A program made the translations under genes and the position numbers. From Pseudomonadales bacterium (GTDB lineage Bacteria; Pseudomonadota; Gammaproteobacteria; Pseudomonadales; DC-out160), in NCBI GenBank assembly GCA_019090455.1, contig JAHRWA010000032.1, positions 186,001 through 250,000 of the forward strand: a stretch of 64,000 nucleotides of DNA. The letters are read 5' to 3'. The notes beneath the pieces were generated by a model. That model ran no database searches and had not been told where the DNA came from. It worked only from the letters and a program-made list of their open reading frames with translations. The number at the start of each line of letters is the position of its first letter. Positions within the stretch are counted from its first letter, which is position 1. Below, piece by piece: positions 17,611-26,786 of the stretch.

Positions 17611-18930
17611 ATGAAAGAACGACTGACCTTAGACCGAATGAACACGCCAATTTCAAAGCTTGCCACTATTACTAGCCTTATTTTTTTAACAGCCTGTCAC
17701 GATGAAAACGAATTTTGGACAGAAAACTTGGATGTGCCTGGCTTGCCTCAATTTTATGTAGAAACCAAATTGGGGGATCCTGCTGTCTTAGCATGGAACC
17801 GATATAATCTAGAAAAAGAAGTCGGTACAATCCTAGATTTTGATATTTACCCTTTCGTCGATGGCGCTGACTTAAACTCGAGATCGGTCACATTCACTCC
17901 TGAACTTAGCGCTACCTACACCCTGAACGTCGAAGGCACTAAGGGATCACTGCAAGATACCAGCGGTGAAATTATTGTACTACGTGACTACTGTAACGGC
18001 ACAAACACGGAGGGAGAAGATTACTCTGTGGATCTTGATCTACAACTTCCTGACCCAATCGACTTTCCAAACGGCAATTACCCGGTCACTTTATTTATTC
18101 ATGGGGGTGGCTGGAATTCAGGCGACTACTCTCACTTCCACCAATACCTGCCAGAAGCCACTGCTCGGGGTTACGCAGCGGTATCGATAAATTATCGCTT
18201 AAATAATTCCGACACAGTCACTTGGCCTAGTCACATTCAAGATGCGAAGTGCGCCGTGAGATGGTTAAGAGCGAACGCCATTGAACTGGACATTAATCCA
18301 AATGCGATTACCGCTATCGGCCACTCTGCCGGCGCTCATCTCGCCGTCATGTTAAGCGTAACCGATCAATCCGTTCACACCGAACAACAAACATTAATTG
18401 ATAGCTTCAAAAATGTCGGCGACAATTCTGAGTTTGACGATAGCGTGCAGGCAGTCGTCTCCATAGCCGGTCCGCATAATTTAGCAACGCACTATTTCCA
18501 AAATTCTAATACGAATGAAATGTACAACAACTTCTTGGGCGTATCGCCTGTAGATGAAAATGACTTGGTATACGCCCAAGCTTCACCGACTTATTTTATT
18601 GATCCCGAATCAGCAACCATACCCCATCTCATCATTGGCAGCAGTGAAGACAATTTTGTCTCTTCAAAGCAAGCCTGTGAACTGAAACTGGCCCTTGAGA
18701 CAGCAGGTGGAAGCCCTACGATGCTCCTTTATACAGAAGCTGAGCATCAATCCTATGTGGAACTACGCGGTGTCGCCCACTTGATTACGGGTAGGAATGT
18801 GATCGACACCATTGCTAACATTTTCAATTTCACTGACTTTCATTTCAAATCAGGAGCAGACCCTTACACCCATTACACTGTCCCGATTATTGATCAGCCC
18901 GCTTGTGAAGTTATTCTCAACGCAAGCTAA
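17611..18930 (+). CDS. Alpha/beta-hydrolase, lipoprotein esterase
   Basis: 439 residues. Signal sequence with lipobox LTAC (SLIFLTACHDE), so probably a lipid-anchored envelope protein; an internal ATG at 17638 (MNTPISK) gives a tidier signal peptide, but ATG 17611 has AGGAAT upstream. The catalytic domain begins near residue 140: oxyanion motif LFIHGGGWNSGD, nucleophile elbow GHSAGAH (Ser), Asp in GSSEDNFV, His in TEAEHQSY. It belongs to the BD-FAE/HSL-like family of esterases. A strong terminator follows, so it is monocistronic. Confidence 0.88.
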   Translation: MKERLTLDRMNTPISKLATITSLIFLTACHDENEFWTENLDVPGLPQFYVETKLGDPAVLAWNRYNLEKEVGTILDFDIYPFVDGADLNSRSVTFTPELSATYTLNVEGTKGSLQDTSGEIIVLRDYCNGTNTEGEDYSVDLDLQLPDPIDFPNGNYPVTLFIHGGGWNSGDYSHFHQYLPEATARGYAAVSINYRLNNSDTVTWPSHIQDAKCAVRWLRANAIELDINPNAITAIGHSAGAHLAVMLSVTDQSVHTEQQTLIDSFKNVGDNSEFDDSVQAVVSIAGPHNLATHYFQNSNTNEMYNNFLGVSPVDENDLVYAQASPTYFIDPESATIPHLIIGSSEDNFVSSKQACELKLALETAGGSPTMLLYTEAEHQSYVELRGVAHLITGRNVIDTIANIFNFTDFHFKSGADPYTHYTVPIIDQPACEVILNAS

Positions 18931-18969
18931 TTTTACTCGTATATAAGTCATCCTTCGAGAAGTCCTAAA

Positions 18970-19000
18970 AAAGGGCAGGTATCAATACCTGCCCTTTATT
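18970..19000. terminator. Intrinsic terminator after esterase gene
   Basis: Perfect 12-bp stem AAAGGGCAGGTA / TACCTGCCCTTT with TCAA loop (18970-18997), A-rich on the left and TTTATT on the right. It can act on either strand; on the plus strand it ends the esterase transcript. Confidence 0.88.
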
Positions 19001-19210
19001 CTACTCCAATACTTCGTTATAAATCTGGCTCCGCACCATAGACCCCAGAACTTAATAAAGAGTAGTATCGCTAGTCGGCACTCCCTAAGTCAGGCTGGAC
19101 ATAAGCCGACCCAGCTCAATAATAACCAAATGCGGCAGTTAGCAATAAAATCATCATCACGTGATCTCGTAAACTGTTGCACAAAAGTGATAACTCTCAC
19201 GGAGAACAAT

Positions 19211-19855
19211 ATGAGCACTAGCAAGAAAAGTGCAACGGACGTGATTAAACCCTTGTCCCTAGCAGAATCAGAAAAACGCGCAATTGAGGTAGGTCTGCCC
19301 GGGCAAAGTGAACTTCAGTCGACTCTGAGTGATGTCGACTTACCCAAAAATCAACTTTCAGCCTTAAACGTATTTCGAGTCTTTCTACATCATCCGACAT
19401 TAGCCAAAGCACTTGCCGACACCTTAATGATGCTATTAGGCAACGGCAACGTGTTAGACCCACGATTGCGTGAATTAATTATCATGCGCCTAGGATGGCA
19501 AACCGGTTCTAATTACGAGTGGACTCAGCATTGGAAAGTTGCCTTGGTATTCGGCTGCACTGAGGATGAATTAGTAGGATTACGTTCTGATTGGCAACAG
19601 GTCAAAACTTTTGATGGCGCCGATCAAGCCGTACTGCAAGCGACAGATGACATGCTAGAACATGGGCGAGTACTACCTGAAACTCTGCATCTGATAAAAG
19701 AACATATTGGCGGTGAAGATCAGATGCTAGAGGTTGTTGCTGCCATCTGCAATTGGCGGACTTTTTCTCAAATGCTACTGACTTTTGAAGTGGAACTGGA
19801 AGAAGGTGTGGATTCTTGGCCGCCTGACGGGCTAATACCACACAATGCTCCTTAG
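19211..19855 (+). CDS. Carboxymuconolactone decarboxylase (CMD/AhpD-like) family protein
   Basis: 214 residues from ATG 19211 (GGAG upstream); a longer frame from 19130 has no ribosome site. All-helical CMD fold with NVFRVFLHHPTLAKAL, then LDPRLRELIIMRLGWQTGSNYEWTQH around residues 85-110, then GCTEDEL. The CxxC peroxidatic pair of AhpD is absent, as in the subgroup carrying Y-E-W-x-Q-H. This subgroup is common in hydrocarbon- and steroid-using bacteria; its activity is unresolved. Confidence 0.88.
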   Translation: MSTSKKSATDVIKPLSLAESEKRAIEVGLPGQSELQSTLSDVDLPKNQLSALNVFRVFLHHPTLAKALADTLMMLLGNGNVLDPRLRELIIMRLGWQTGSNYEWTQHWKVALVFGCTEDELVGLRSDWQQVKTFDGADQAVLQATDDMLEHGRVLPETLHLIKEHIGGEDQMLEVVAAICNWRTFSQMLLTFEVELEEGVDSWPPDGLIPHNAP

Positions 19856-19858
19856 ATA

Positions 19859-19949
19859 TTAAGCACCAGTGCTTAAGTCTATATTCAATGCTTAGGGCTA
19901 TTCTTTAAATTCGGCATAAACCTTTTTCCTACAGATTAAGGTTTATGCC
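19859..19949. other. Two hairpins downstream of the CMD-family gene
   Basis: TTAAGCAC-CA-GTGCTTAA at 19859-19876, then a perfect 12-bp stem GGCATAAACCTT (19913-19924) / AAGGTTTATGCC (19938-19949) with a 13-base loop. No T tract follows, so classical termination is not evident. They may end or protect the transcript. Confidence 0.5.
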
Positions 19950-19954
19950 AGCCG

Positions 19955-19996
19955 AGCTAAGTTACAAAGAGTAAGTTACAAGAGTTTAGTTACGAC
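19955..19996. repeat. 13-15 bp degenerate tandem repeat (3 copies)
   Basis: GCTAAGTTACAAAGA, GTAAGTTACAAGA and GTTTAGTTACGAC follow head to tail. The last unit reaches the stop codon of the small minus-strand frame ending at 19986. Confidence 0.65.
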
Positions 19997-20279
19997 AATT
20001 CCAGCTAAGGGTCGAAGTTTGTAAATACCACTCACCCCCCACCACCAAGGACATTCTTCTCAACTTGGCCGCAGGTTGTCGTCGGCATCGAAAACCTCGA
20101 GGTAATTGCTGCTTGATCTCCCTTCTATCATTACGCAAACGCCTATCTTTAAATATGCCATCAGAGACAGGCGTCTTGCGAGGCTTCTCAGATCGAGAAA
20201 CAATCGGCGGTTTAAGTATTTTGTTTGAATAAATGTATTTAAGCCCGCTTTTCCGGATCAGGCTCTTCGGATTGTCCAT
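19986..20279 (-). CDS. Small basic hypothetical protein
   Basis: 97 residues, very rich in Arg and Lys, not recognised. It contains KDRRLRNDRREIKQQLPRGF, a DRR-x3-DRR pattern seen in many small uncharacterised gammaproteobacterial proteins. Support for being real: the ATG at 20279 has GAGAGGG at ribosome-site spacing, and the frame is isolated with no overlapping gene. The last 25 residues look less natural, and the 3' end runs into a tandem repeat, so the end may have drifted. Confidence 0.45.
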   Translation of the reverse strand: MDNPKSLIRKSGLKYIYSNKILKPPIVSRSEKPRKTPVSDGIFKDRRLRNDRREIKQQLPRGFRCRRQPAAKLRRMSLVVGGEWYLQTSTLSWNCRN

Positions 20280-20577
20280 TCATGCCCTCTCAAATTAACT
20301 ACAGAAGGTAGAAAAGAAATACATCCCCCACACCTCACTCTAAGTCTTACCACTATAAATATTCGCTGCCCTCACCTCCACCACAATACGTTGCGCATAT
20401 GTATACTTTTGTCAGAGACATCGAATAACTAATATCAGACAGCAGATCACCAACAGCACTTAAGCCATTGGCCTCTTTAAGAAACTCTTAGGCCAATCAA
20501 AGTTGAATACCGTTGCTAACTAGGCAAACTTTAAGTTGCACAGATAACTCTCCAATCTATCGTTTATTGGCGATGAG
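20280..20577. other. Intergenic region
   Basis: 298 bp between divergent small genes. It holds one inverted repeat, ATTGGCCT (20467-20474) / AGGCCAAT (20490-20497), about 80 bp upstream of the haemoglobin gene; nothing else is recognised. Confidence 0.5.
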
Positions 20578-20988
20578 ATGTACAATCACCTAATGACTTC
20601 TACAGACCCAGATATGACAGACCTAGATACGCCCCAAAATATCGATTTATTCATCCACTCGTTCTATAACAAGTTACTCAAAGACGAACTAATGGCTCCG
20701 CTATTTCTAGACCATGCCAATATCGACATAACAACTCATCTCTCCACCATTAGCTTGTATTGGCAAAAAATGCTTTGGGGCGATCCGCAGTACAATAACC
20801 ACACTATGAATATTCACCGAGCAATACATCGTGATCATCCATTTGAAGCCCAACATTTTCGTCGTTGGTTTTTTTATTTTGAACAAACTGCTTCTGAATC
20901 TTTTTCCGGCACGTTCACCGAAAAAGCATTAGATATTGCGCAAAAAATTATTCTGAATATGAAGAAAAGCATGTTAACCATTTCTTAA
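20578..20988 (+). CDS. Group III truncated haemoglobin
   Basis: 136 residues. Globin of the 2/2 fold, group III: LFIHSFYNKLLKDELMAPLF near the start, then SLYWQKMLWGD, the proximal-His region NIHRAIHRDHPFEAQHF and RRWFFYFEQT. Group III globins bind haem and small ligands (O2, NO, nitrite); physiological roles are poorly fixed. A shorter start at ATG 20593 or 20614 is possible. It stands alone, 177 bp before the type VI secretion cluster. Confidence 0.88.
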   Translation: MYNHLMTSTDPDMTDLDTPQNIDLFIHSFYNKLLKDELMAPLFLDHANIDITTHLSTISLYWQKMLWGDPQYNNHTMNIHRAIHRDHPFEAQHFRRWFFYFEQTASESFSGTFTEKALDIAQKIILNMKKSMLTIS

Positions 20989-21165
20989 AAATCTCACCCA
21001 TAAGGTATTGAGATTCCCTTCTCTATCTCGAGTAATTTACTTTGACTCACTGATCAAGTATAAAGTCATAAGTCCACTACCTACTCCCCTCCAGGGAGCA
21101 TCTAATCGACCTGCATCTAAATAACATAGTGGCATTACACAATTAATAGAGAGATCGAATCCCTT

Positions 21166-22284
21166 ATGTCGTCGGAATCCATACTCGATATACCCGCTTT
21201 AATCGCCCCCATCTCTGAAGACACCCCCACCGGTTTAGATTTACGAGAAGAGGCGAGCGCTCAATATTACGCAATAAAGGATGCTCGAAATTCAGCAAGA
21301 ACCAACGAACGCAACCGCCTATTCGATGAAACCGCGACTCAGGGAGTTGATGCCGAATGGCGGACTGTCATGGAAATTGCTCCCCGCATATTGATGGAAG
21401 AAAGCAAAGACCTTGAAATTGCCACCTGGCTTTTAGAAGCTGCAATTCGATACCATGGCTTTAAAGGATTGAGCGAAGGCTTTGAGCTCATTGCTTCTCT
21501 GATAGATCAGTATTGGGACAACCTTTACCCTATACCTGACGAGGATGGTATCGAGACAAAAGTGGCTCCACTCACAGGGCTTAATGGTGAAGGGGGGGAA
21601 GGTACTTTATTAGCGCCTCTACGCAGCGTTCCCTTCACCGATGACACGGGAGCCGGTGAATATAGTTTCTGGCAATATCAACAAGCTCGCGACATCAGCA
21701 GAATTAACGATGACGACGAACGCCAACAACGTATTGCGGCTAGCGGCATCAGCCTCGACAACATTGATCGTGCCGTCAGTGAAACCTCGTCAGAATTCTA
21801 CACTGAAATATTAGCAGACCTATCATCCACATTAAGTCATTTTAAAACAGTCAACGATCTATTAGATGACCACTGCGGTATGGATGCTCCACCGGCCAGT
21901 AATATCCGTCAGACTTTAGAAGAAATCGAAGGAGCGATAAAACATTTAGCCGGCTACAAAATAGACTTACCAATAGATGATTTACCAACGGGCCCAGACG
22001 GCGAAAGTATAGAAGGCACCCCAACAGGTAATACCGCGCAAGGCACGACTACAGCATCGGGACCCGTACAATCGAGAGAACAAGCATTCAAACAATTGGA
22101 ACAAATTTCTCATTTTTTTAAAAACACGGAGCCTCATTCGCCACTATCTTATCTTTTGCAAAAGTCAGTTCGATGGGGAAAAATGTCGCTGCCTGATTTG
22201 ATGAAGGAGTTACTACCTGACAGCTCTGCCTTAGAACATTTCTCAGATCTGACTGGCGTGGTTATTGAGGAGGATGACAATTAG
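21166..22284 (+). CDS. tssA: Type VI secretion protein TssA
   Basis: 372 residues. The N-terminal ImpA domain is seen as PISEDTPTGLDLREEASAQY, AEWRTVMEIAPRIL, KDLEIATWLLEAAIRYHG and LIDQYWDNLYPIPDEDG. A Gly/Thr-rich linker (about 270-300) leads to a shorter C-terminal helical domain with SREQAFKQLEQISHFFKNTEP and SPLSYLLQKSVRWG. TssA caps and coordinates baseplate and sheath/tube assembly. First gene of the cluster; a tandem duplication starts at its stop codon. Confidence 0.95.
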   Translation: MSSESILDIPALIAPISEDTPTGLDLREEASAQYYAIKDARNSARTNERNRLFDETATQGVDAEWRTVMEIAPRILMEESKDLEIATWLLEAAIRYHGFKGLSEGFELIASLIDQYWDNLYPIPDEDGIETKVAPLTGLNGEGGEGTLLAPLRSVPFTDDTGAGEYSFWQYQQARDISRINDDDERQQRIAASGISLDNIDRAVSETSSEFYTEILADLSSTLSHFKTVNDLLDDHCGMDAPPASNIRQTLEEIEGAIKHLAGYKIDLPIDDLPTGPDGESIEGTPTGNTAQGTTTASGPVQSREQAFKQLEQISHFFKNTEPHSPLSYLLQKSVRWGKMSLPDLMKELLPDSSALEHFSDLTGVVIEEDDN

Positions 22285-22317
22285 TAGTGGAATCGAGAGT
22301 AGTACTAAAATCGAGAG
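22282..22317. repeat. 18-bp tandem duplication starting at the tssA stop codon
   Basis: TAGTAGTGGAATCGAGAG (22282-22299; its first three bases are the tssA stop) is followed by TAGTACTAAAATCGAGAG (22300-22317). 14 of 18 positions are identical. Confidence 0.75.
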
Positions 22318-22555
22318 GCTTAAAAATAATTAGGCAATATCCTACAGAAAAAAAGTAACCTAACGACTAAAAACAACTAAGATCAATGTCAGTAGAAAAA
22401 AGCAAGGGTACAAACAACAGTAATATTATTACTTTTGTCCAAGAGGTAATATATTAAACAAGGTCTAATAGGCGTCATGAATTCAACTGAACTCCGGTTA
22501 TCACCTTAAACACAAAGCCTGTAAGCTTACCATTTTAAAGAAAAAGGAAGATCAA

Positions 22556-23065
22556 ATGTCAGATAGCATCCATGATAAATTAAACCGGGTACGCAAACCA
22601 CGCGTGCATATCACTTATGATGTTGAAACAGGTGGAGCCACACAAGAGACGGAACTACCCTTCGTCGTTGGTGTAATGGGTGACTATTCTGGTGACAATG
22701 TTGAGGCTAAGAAATCCTTAAAAGATCGTAAGTTCATTCAAATAGATCGCGACAATTTTGATGACATTATGGGTAAAGTGGAGCCCGGCCTTAATTTAAA
22801 GGTAGAGAACACCATTGAAGGCGGCGACAGCGAAATGGCCGTAGATTTGAAATTTAACTCCATGTCCGATTTCGAACCACAAAATATCGTGGAGCAAATT
22901 GAGCCTCTGAAACAACTTATGGAAGCGCGCAATAAATTGCGAGACTTAATGACCAAAGTAGATCGTTCTGAAGAACTCGAGTCTATATTAGAAGAAGTAC
23001 TGCAAAACACAGCTAAAATACAAGGCCTTTCGGAAGAATTAGGCACCCCATCAGAAGAATCGTAA
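22556..23065 (+). CDS. tssB: Type VI sheath small subunit TssB
   Basis: 169 residues, the usual length. Family signatures: [20 protein letters not shown] at the start, [34 protein letters not shown] and [16 protein letters not shown], with a C-terminal helix. TssB and TssC interlock to form the contractile sheath. ATG 22556 follows AAGGAAG. It is 13 bp before tssC, a tight pair. The 271-bp gap after tssA suggests its own promoter. Confidence 0.97.
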   Translation: MSDSIHDKLNRVRKPRVHITYDVETGGATQETELPFVVGVMGDYSGDNVEAKKSLKDRKFIQIDRDNFDDIMGKVEPGLNLKVENTIEGGDSEMAVDLKFNSMSDFEPQNIVEQIEPLKQLMEARNKLRDLMTKVDRSEELESILEEVLQNTAKIQGLSEELGTPSEES

Positions 23066-23078
23066 GGAGACATCAACA

Positions 23079-24569
23079 ATGAGCGAAGTCGAAAAAGATG
23101 CGGCCGGTGGAGCCGAAGCGGCAGAAGAATCCCTTAGTATTTTAGATCAAGCCATATCCGTCACAAAACAAACTGAACCTGACGCGACTAAGGATTTACT
23201 CAAAAACCTAACTGAACAGGCCATGAATGGCACTCTCACTTGGGATCGCAACCTCACTCAATCCATCACTAAGGCCATCGATGCTATTGATGAGGTTATT
23301 TCAAAGCAACTCGCAACCGTTATGCACGATGATAAGGTACAAAAGTTAGAAGGTTCATGGCGCGGTTTGAACCATCTAGTGATGAATTCAGAAACAGGCT
23401 CCGGCTTAAAAATTCGCATGCTGAATGCCAGTAAGAAAGAGGTTTACAAAGACCTAGACAAGGCTGTTGAATTCGATCAAAGCCAGGTCTTCAAGAAACT
23501 CTACGAATATGAATTCGGCACTGCCGGTGGTGAGCCCTATGGCGCTCTCATTGGTGACTTCGAGTTCACTAACCACCCCAATGACATCGATATGTTAACC
23601 AATATGTCCCATGTCGCAGCAGGTGCATTTTGTCCGTTTATTTCAGCTGCAGATTCGAGCCTATTTGGCTTCGAAGACTATACCGAGCTATCAAAGCCTC
23701 GAGATCTAGAAAAAATATTCGAATCACAGGAATATATTAAATGGCGTAGCTTCCGCGATTCAGAAGATTCCCGGTTTGTTAATTTAGTTATGCCACGAGT
23801 ATTGTCCAGACTTCCTTACGGTGAAGCGACTAAACCCGTCGAAGAATTTAACTACGAAGAATTCCCTCTTGATGCGTCAGGAATGTCCAAGTCAGTTGGC
23901 CATGACGATTACTGCTGGATGAACGCGGCCTACGTCATGGGCACGACTCTCACAGCCTCATTTTCACAAAATGGCTGGTGTACCGCAATCCGCGGTGCAG
24001 AGGGAGGAGGAAAAGTAGAAGGTTTACCCAGCCACTTATTTATGAGTGATGATGGTGACTCCGACCAGAAGTGCCCCACAGAAATAGGCATCACTGATCG
24101 GCGTGAAGCTGAGCTCAGCAAGCTGGGATTCTTACCGCTTTGTCACTATAAAAATACAGATTATTCTGTCTTTTTCGGTGCCCAAAGTACTCAAAAACCA
24201 AAACAATATACTGATCCCGACGCCACAGCCAATGCTGCCATTTCAGCACGCCTTCCCTATATCATGGCTACCTCACGTATTGCACACTACTTGAAAGTCA
24301 TGGCTCGCGATAAGATTGGCTCCTTTATGGAAGCAAAAAACGCAGAAGACTGGCTAAATCGTTGGATTAACGGCTATACCAATAGCAACCCTGATGCTAG
24401 CGCGGATATGAAAGCGCAGTTTCCTTTAGCCGATGCCAAAATCGAAGTCAAAGAAACTCCGGGAGCACCGGGTTCCTATAGCGCTATCGCCTATCTTCGA
24501 CCTTGGCTACAAATGGAAGAGCTCACAGCATCCTTGAGAATGGTTGCAAACATTCCCAAGGTTGGCTAA
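23079..24569 (+). CDS. tssC: Type VI sheath large subunit TssC
   Basis: 496 residues. Typical TssC features: [48 protein letters not shown], a central [21 protein letters not shown], and C-terminal [20 protein letters not shown] with DKIGSFM and [12 protein letters not shown] 23079 is preceded by AAGGAG. Directly downstream is a strong intrinsic terminator, allowing tssBC to be made in excess over the following genes. Confidence 0.97.
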   Translation: MSEVEKDAAGGAEAAEESLSILDQAISVTKQTEPDATKDLLKNLTEQAMNGTLTWDRNLTQSITKAIDAIDEVISKQLATVMHDDKVQKLEGSWRGLNHLVMNSETGSGLKIRMLNASKKEVYKDLDKAVEFDQSQVFKKLYEYEFGTAGGEPYGALIGDFEFTNHPNDIDMLTNMSHVAAGAFCPFISAADSSLFGFEDYTELSKPRDLEKIFESQEYIKWRSFRDSEDSRFVNLVMPRVLSRLPYGEATKPVEEFNYEEFPLDASGMSKSVGHDDYCWMNAAYVMGTTLTASFSQNGWCTAIRGAEGGGKVEGLPSHLFMSDDGDSDQKCPTEIGITDRREAELSKLGFLPLCHYKNTDYSVFFGAQSTQKPKQYTDPDATANAAISARLPYIMATSRIAHYLKVMARDKIGSFMEAKNAEDWLNRWINGYTNSNPDASADMKAQFPLADAKIEVKETPGAPGSYSAIAYLRPWLQMEELTASLRMVANIPKVG

Positions 24570-24600
24570 TCGGCCCTACTTGTTAGTCATTAAGACCTCT

Positions 24601-24639
24601 ACAAAAAAACGGAATAGACAGTCTGCTCCGTTTTTTTGT
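24601..24639 (+). terminator. Intrinsic terminator between tssC and the second tssC-like gene
   Basis: Thirteen pairs ACAAAAAAACGGA (24601-24613) / TCCGTTTTTTTGT (24627-24639) with a 13-base loop, followed by further T. It lies inside the T6SS gene cluster, so it probably sets sheath-subunit abundance above baseplate genes by partial read-through. Confidence 0.85.
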
Positions 24640-24676
24640 TATTGCGATATCCAATTCAGGGAAACTACCGTCAGCG

Positions 24677-26197
24677 ATGGACACGACTCAACATAATAGC
24701 AATCCACGTAAAACGGATCCAACCGGGAGCAACCACTCTTCGTTCAATAGCCATACAATGAACAAGGAACTCAATCAATTCCTTAAAGATGAAAACCCCG
24801 CCACCGCATTAGGAAGATGGTTTGTACATTTTTCAATTAACAACCGCCCTTATACTGGCGACGATATTCTGATTGCTTTGCTTCAAGATATTGCTTTCTT
24901 AGACGAACTTATCAACGAACAGATCAACGCTGTCCTTCATCATCAAAAATTTCAACAAATGGAAAGCCGTTGGCGTGGACTCGTTATCTTGACCGAGGAA
25001 GCGATGGGTCATCGAAAAATTAAAATAAAGGTTTTGGATATTACTTGGCGAGAAGTTACCAGAGATATTGATAAAGCCTTAGAGTTTGACCAAAGCCAGT
25101 TATTTCAAAAAGTTTATAGCACTGAATTTGGCACTCCCGGTGGTGAACCTTACGGGGTTTTGCTAGGAGATTACACGATTAGCCATAAGCCCACTGCACA
25201 ACATCCGTATAACGACATTTCAACAATGAAGGGACTTGCGCAGGTAGCGGCGGCAGCCTTTTCTCCTTTTATAGCAGCGCCATCTTCGACTCTATTCGGG
25301 CTAAACAATTTCGATGACTTAGCCCGACCTATCGATTTGGCCAGCCTTTTTTCACTGCCTGAATATATACCATGGTCTCGATTAAGGGATAGTGACGATG
25401 CACGGTTTTTGGGTTTGGTATTACCGCGTATTCTTATGCGCCAACCCTACCAAACCCAGCGCGGAGATTTTAACGGCATCTGTTTTAAAGAAAAGCTGGG
25501 TAACAATAAAGAAAATGTACTTTGGGGAAATGCCTGCTTTGCCCTCGGTGCGGTATTAATTAGAGAATTTGCATCCGTAGGCTGGTTTTCACATATCAGA
25601 GGAGCGCCGAGGGATTTTCTCGGCGGCGGTCTGGTCACCCAATTCAAGCCTCAATCCTTTGGCACCGACAGTCCGGGTGTCGCCAAGAAATACCTCACAG
25701 ACGTACTCATTACCGATAACAAAGAACGAGAAATTAGTGATTTAGGGTTTATTTCATTATCTAATAATTACGATACACCTTATGCCACTTTCCACAGCAA
25801 CCCGTCTCTGCAAAAAGCGAAAAAATACACCGAGTACAGTGCCACATTGAATGCAAAGCTCTCAGCGATGCTACAACACATATTATGCGGTTCACGCTTC
25901 GCTCACTACATTAAAGTCATGTTACGTGACAAAGTGGGGTCATTCATTACCGCATCAGACTGTGAAATATTTTTACAAAAATGGTTGAACGAATACACGA
26001 CGGGTAGAGATGATTTAGATTGGGAAACCCAGGCCCTCTATCCATTAAGAGAGGGCAGTGTGGAAGTAAAAGAGATGCCACAAAAGCCAGGGCATTATTG
26101 GAGCATAATCCATTTGAAGCCCCACTACCAAGCAGATCATTTAGTGTCAGAGTTAAAATTGACGACAGAGCTCAATCAAATTACCTCCGCCGCATAA
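24677..26197 (+). CDS. Second TssC/EvpB-family sheath-like protein
   Basis: 506 residues, paralogous to the adjacent TssC: QQMESRWRGLVILTEE, LEFDQSQLFQKVYSTEFGTP, GGEPYGVLLGDYTI, WSRLRDSDDARFLGLVLPRI, then LQHILCGSRFAHYIKVMLRD and VKEMPQKPGHYWSI. Paired TssC paralogues are known in Imp-type clusters (ImpC/ImpD, TssC40/TssC41). No second TssB is present, so it would share TssB or have a specialised place such as at the sheath end. The N-terminal 25 residues are polar and low-complexity; ATG 24758 is an alternative start. It comes 38 bp after an intrinsic terminator. Confidence 0.92.
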   Translation: MDTTQHNSNPRKTDPTGSNHSSFNSHTMNKELNQFLKDENPATALGRWFVHFSINNRPYTGDDILIALLQDIAFLDELINEQINAVLHHQKFQQMESRWRGLVILTEEAMGHRKIKIKVLDITWREVTRDIDKALEFDQSQLFQKVYSTEFGTPGGEPYGVLLGDYTISHKPTAQHPYNDISTMKGLAQVAAAAFSPFIAAPSSTLFGLNNFDDLARPIDLASLFSLPEYIPWSRLRDSDDARFLGLVLPRILMRQPYQTQRGDFNGICFKEKLGNNKENVLWGNACFALGAVLIREFASVGWFSHIRGAPRDFLGGGLVTQFKPQSFGTDSPGVAKKYLTDVLITDNKEREISDLGFISLSNNYDTPYATFHSNPSLQKAKKYTEYSATLNAKLSAMLQHILCGSRFAHYIKVMLRDKVGSFITASDCEIFLQKWLNEYTTGRDDLDWETQALYPLREGSVEVKEMPQKPGHYWSIIHLKPHYQADHLVSELKLTTELNQITSAA

Positions 26198-26267
26198 TCT
26201 GCCGAGTAGACTGAACAACTGGGAGTTATCAGCTATGGCAAAAGACAGGATAGAATAAGCAACCAAA

Positions 26268-26786
26268 ATGGCCTACAACCAGTTCACGCCAAAACGAAAA
26301 ATTCGCCCTTCAATATTGGACCGCCTCATTGATGATGTCCCCGATAAGTTGATGGATGTACTACTATCACCGGAAGACCAAATGCAAGCCCTCAAAGAAA
26401 ATGTTCGGCGTGATATTGAAGTCCTTTTCAATACCCGCATAAGGTCAATATCACCTCACCGAGAAAGCTCTGAATTCGACCAATCTCTATTAAATTATGG
26501 GGTTCCAGACTTAACCACTTTGAATTTAAAGCAACCCGATGAGCAACAAAAGCTATGCCGTCGTCTCGAAGCACAAATACACCAATTTGAGCCGCGATTT
26601 AAAACAGTACGCGTTATCCCAAGAGAAAACATCGCCACCAAAGACAATGACAACCGGTACTTCTCGCTACGCCTTCGCATTGAAGCCACATTACATGCCG
26701 ATCCGGTACCCGAAACCATTGTATTCGATTCGATAATGGAGCCGATCACCCGCACCTTGGATGTGGAGGTGTCTCGTGAGCGATGA
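26268..26786 (+). CDS. tssE: Type VI baseplate protein TssE (gp25-like)
   Basis: 172 residues, gp25/lysozyme-like baseplate wedge protein. Seen: SILDRLIDDVPDK, then LKENVRRDIEVLFNTRI (the conserved R-x-x-L-x-N region), LLNYGVPDLTTLN and a basic-acid-alternating C-terminal beta region with LRLRIEATLHADPVPE. Its 3' end overlaps the start of tssF, indicating translational coupling. Confidence 0.94.
   Translation: MAYNQFTPKRKIRPSILDRLIDDVPDKLMDVLLSPEDQMQALKENVRRDIEVLFNTRIRSISPHRESSEFDQSLLNYGVPDLTTLNLKQPDEQQKLCRRLEAQIHQFEPRFKTVRVIPRENIATKDNDNRYFSLRLRIEATLHADPVPETIVFDSIMEPITRTLDVEVSRER

Noticed and set aside
24677-26197. Pseudogene copy of tssC
   Set aside because: The frame is intact over 506 codons with conserved motifs, so it is a working paralogue.
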